DNA of 64,000 nucleotides from Verrucomicrobia bacterium LW23 (GTDB lineage: Bacteria > Verrucomicrobiota > Verrucomicrobiia > Methylacidiphilales > UBA1321), in contig QAZA01000016.1 of assembly GCA_003054695.1 (NCBI GenBank), positions 62,001 through 126,000 of the forward strand, in the 5' to 3' direction. The position numbers were made by a program, and so were the translations under genes. Below, one piece after another: positions 61,699 through 64,000 of this stretch; position 1 is the stretch's first letter, and each line of letters starts with the position of its first letter. The notes beneath the pieces are model-generated. The model ran no database searches, had not been told where the DNA came from, and worked only from the letters and a program-made list of their open reading frames with translations.

Positions 61699-63831
61699 AT
61701 GATTTCCCTGGGCTATCACAATCGCATCAGCTCCACCTCCGTCTACTGGCTGGCGGCGTGCATTGCCGTTTCGACGGCCACGCATCTCTTCTACAGCGGC
61801 TCGCACTGGATGCTGCTGTTTGCCGCGGCGGTGGTGGGGTGGCGGTGCTTTGCGGAGTACCACTCCATGGCCCTGCCGCGCTGGCACTGGCTGGCCGCCA
61901 TCGCCGTGCTGATCTTCGCCATGGTTTCCCTGCAAACCAACACTGTGTGGGGGCGCGATGCGGGCACGCTGCTGATCCTGGGGCTGACGGCGCTGAAGTT
62001 TCTGGAGACGCGCACGCGCCGCGACAGCATGGTTGTCGTGCTTATCTGCTACTTTGCGTGCACCGTTGCGTTGCTTTTCTCGCAGTCCATCGCCAACTCC
62101 GCGCTGGTGCTCACCTCCATTGTGCTCGTTACCGGGTGCATTGTGCAGCTGCACCACGGTCGCGCCGGGCCCGGGCAGCTGCGCGCGGTGATTGGCCGCG
62201 GCGCTGCGCTCAGCGTCTCCGCACTGCCGCTTACCGTGGCGCTGTTCTTCTTCTTCCCCCGCATTGAGGGGCAGTTTGGCCTGGACCTGGGCATTGCCCG
62301 CACCGGCCTGCCCGACCGCGTCTCGCCCGGCAGCATCGCCAAGCTCATCCAGAGCGATGACATCGCGTTTCGCGTCGATTTTCCCGAAGGCCATCCCAGC
62401 CAGCACCAGCTCTACTGGCGCGCTCTCGCCTTCTCCTACATTAACCCGGACAGGTACGAGTGGACCGAAACGCCCTTCCTCAGCCGCATGAGCCGCCACC
62501 CCGAGGCCCACACGTGGCAGCCCCAGCCCGTGCTGCCCCTGGAGCGCCGCCAGGTGGTGCAGCAACGCGTTACCCTGTGGCCGCACAACAAAAAGTTCTA
62601 CGTCGCGCTCGATCACCCCATCGAGGACCCCGAGGAGGAGCCGCACGTGCTGGAGATGCGCGGCCACTTTGTGCTGCAACGCAAAACAGAGCTCGTCCGC
62701 AAACACCAGTATATCGTCCGCAGCGAAATCGCCCGCCCGCTGGATGCGCTTAACGCCCCCAATCGCAACAACTACCTCCTCTACCCGACGAACCTGAACA
62801 GCGAGGTGGTGCAACTGGGCCAAAGCTGGCGCAGCCAAAACGCCCTGTCCAGCTGGCTAAGCGCCGGTGCCCTGCCCGAGCACTGGCGCGAGCGGGCCGA
62901 ACAACTCGGCATCGTCCATGCCGGCCTTAACTTCTTTGCGCGCAATGGCTTTGCCTACACCACCACACCCGGCACCTACAGCCCCTCCAACCCCATTGGG
63001 GAATTCATCTTCCAGCGCCGCCGCGGCTTTTGCGAGCACTACGCCAGCGCCTACTGCCTGCTGATGCGCACCGCCGGCCTGCGCTCCCGCCTCATCGCCG
63101 GCTACTTTGGAGGCGACTACAACCAGTACGGCGACTTCTATATCGTGCGCCAGGCCAGTGCCCACGCCTGGACGGAAGTGTGGATCAACGGCTACGGCTG
63201 GATGCGCGTCGACCCCACTGTCGCCGTCTCCCCTGCCCGCCTGGACGAAGGCGTCGACCGCATTCGCCAGGACGAAGCCCAGCCCTTCAACATCTCCTTC
63301 GGCGGCGAAAACTACGCCATCTACGGCAACGAGTGGAAACCGGAATGGCTGACCGGCCTGGAGAACGAAGCCAACCTGCGCCTGCAACAACTGGAGCAAA
63401 GCTGGGACGAGTTCATCCTCTCCTACGACAGCGGCATGCAGCTGCGCCTGATGGAAGGCGTAGGCTTCTACCGCGCCGGCCCCTACCAGCTTGCCGCCCT
63501 TGCCGCGCTCATGTGCCTGATGTGCGGCGCCGCCGTGTACGTGCTGCTGCGCCGCAAACAAACCCGCCAGGATCCCGCCGCCGAAATCTACGTGAGCTTC
63601 TGCCGCCTGCTGCGCCGCCGCGGCGTGGAGCGCCTGCACTGGGAAGGCCCCCTGGACTTTGGCCGCCGCGCCGCCGCCGCCCTGCCCGCCGCCGCCGCGC
63701 CTATCCACCAGATGACGCGACGCTACGCGGAAATCCGCTTCGGCGCCGGCTCAGCGGCCGTCGCCCCGGCCGACGTGCGGGAGCTAGGCACCCTTCTTGC
63801 GCACGTGCGTAAGGCGCTGAGCTCTGGTTAA
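61699..63831 (+). CDS. DUF3488 membrane protein with periplasmic transglutaminase domain
   Basis: A 710-residue protein. Five or more membrane helices in residues 1-200 (LLFAAAVVGWRC, then IAVLIFAMVSLQTN and so on) form the DUF3488 region. A soluble domain follows, then the transglutaminase core: Cys445 in RRGFCEHYASAYCLLMR, His489 in ASAHAWTEVWING and Asp505 in GWMRVDPTVAVSP, a complete Cys-His-Asp triad. Another helix (about 600-620) and a DUF4129-like cytoplasmic tail end the protein. Such proteins cleave or cross-link peptides; the substrate is unknown. The stop overlaps the stop of the convergent gene by 3 bp. Confidence 0.88.
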   Translation: MISLGYHNRISSTSVYWLAACIAVSTATHLFYSGSHWMLLFAAAVVGWRCFAEYHSMALPRWHWLAAIAVLIFAMVSLQTNTVWGRDAGTLLILGLTALKFLETRTRRDSMVVVLICYFACTVALLFSQSIANSALVLTSIVLVTGCIVQLHHGRAGPGQLRAVIGRGAALSVSALPLTVALFFFFPRIEGQFGLDLGIARTGLPDRVSPGSIAKLIQSDDIAFRVDFPEGHPSQHQLYWRALAFSYINPDRYEWTETPFLSRMSRHPEAHTWQPQPVLPLERRQVVQQRVTLWPHNKKFYVALDHPIEDPEEEPHVLEMRGHFVLQRKTELVRKHQYIVRSEIARPLDALNAPNRNNYLLYPTNLNSEVVQLGQSWRSQNALSSWLSAGALPEHWRERAEQLGIVHAGLNFFARNGFAYTTTPGTYSPSNPIGEFIFQRRRGFCEHYASAYCLLMRTAGLRSRLIAGYFGGDYNQYGDFYIVRQASAHAWTEVWINGYGWMRVDPTVAVSPARLDEGVDRIRQDEAQPFNISFGGENYAIYGNEWKPEWLTGLENEANLRLQQLEQSWDEFILSYDSGMQLRLMEGVGFYRAGPYQLAALAALMCLMCGAAVYVLLRRKQTRQDPAAEIYVSFCRLLRRRGVERLHWEGPLDFGRRAAAALPAAAAPIHQMTRRYAEIRFGAGSAAVAPADVRELGTLLAHVRKALSSG

Positions 63832-64000
63832 GCCCGCACATACTTGCGCCGCAATACCTTAACGCCCAGCGGCGGCAGCTCCACCACGCCCGTCAGCGGG
63901 CCGGACACAGCGCCGTCCCCTTCCCCGGCCAGCACGTCCTCGTGGGGGGTTGCGCCCAGGTCAATCGATTGCGGCGAGGCAGAGAAGTTCATCGCGAAGA
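63828..64000 (-). CDS. C-terminal end of a probable GH42 beta-galactosidase (truncated by window)
   Basis: Only 56 codons are visible; the start lies to the right of the window. The C-terminus reads MNFSASPQSIDLGATPHEDV, LAGEGDGAVSG and then VVELPPLGVKVLRRKYVRA. The FxxNFSxxP-V-L, D-L-G and L-PP-GV-VL pattern is that of the small C-terminal beta domain of family 42 beta-galactosidases. Assignment by this tail only, so moderate confidence. Confidence 0.5.
   Translation of the reverse strand, partial: FAMNFSASPQSIDLGATPHEDVLAGEGDGAVSGPLTGVVELPPLGVKVLRRKYVRA

Overview
The window is GC-rich chromosomal DNA from a Gram-negative-type bacterium. My best guess is Verrucomicrobiota (PVC superphylum), at moderate confidence and only from sequence character: many long palindromic intergenic repeats, a Tat-exported amine oxidase, a secreted-protein family of the ETPxQCxxRYG type, and a SecE with an extra N-terminal stretch. 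No 16S gene is present to settle it.

Layout. 1-7000 is the right part of a Mu-like transposable phage or element: transposase C-terminus, MuB-like target protein, several small early genes, a DUF1018/gp16 protein, a LacI-type HTH protein and an excisionase-type HTH protein. It ends in a cluster of TTCCGG(GATG) repeats that look like the transposase-binding right end. No head, tail or lysis genes lie between the early genes and this end. 7.2-22.7 kb is metabolic and transport DNA: LacZ-type beta-galactosidase, Tat-exported amine oxidase, an asymmetric MdlAB-like ABC exporter pair, a LysR regulator, a Roadblock protein with a small partner, an Amt ammonium channel, a host-attachment-family protein and a frameshifted secreted-protein gene. 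22.8-36.7 kb is the conserved information-processing block, all on the minus strand: tRNA-Thr, tuf, tRNA-Trp, secE, nusG, rplK, rplA, rplJ, rplL, rpoB, rpoC.

37.2-47.4 kb is signal transduction: a zinc-ribbon membrane protein overlapping a cyclic-nucleotide-binding-domain histidine kinase, a cyclophilin, then a Wsp-like chemosensory set. That set is CheW, a CheA-receiver hybrid (WspE-like), CheB (WspF-like), and in the place of the WspR diguanylate cyclase a protein with a very WspR-like receiver fused to a hybrid histidine kinase whose last HPT-like domain lacks the histidine. I consider this the most interesting system here. 47.5-64 kb carries trpD, an HD-domain protein, TerC, a cysteine-less thioredoxin-fold lipoprotein or secreted protein, a GmhA/GmhB-like heptose pair, a GAF-PP2C-kinase fusion, a lytic transglycosylase, YidC, PnuC, small unknowns, a DUF3488-transglutaminase protein and the end of a probable GH42 beta-galactosidase.

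Spread through the intergenic spaces are at least eight long inverted-repeat elements, falling into families that recur within the window: two GCTGTCGACATT-ended copies, one full and one half copy of a CTAGTGCATCGG-ended element, and AACCTCGAAGAGGTT modules. They often sit exactly at gene ends and probably act as mobile, non-autonomous repeats and as transcription terminators.
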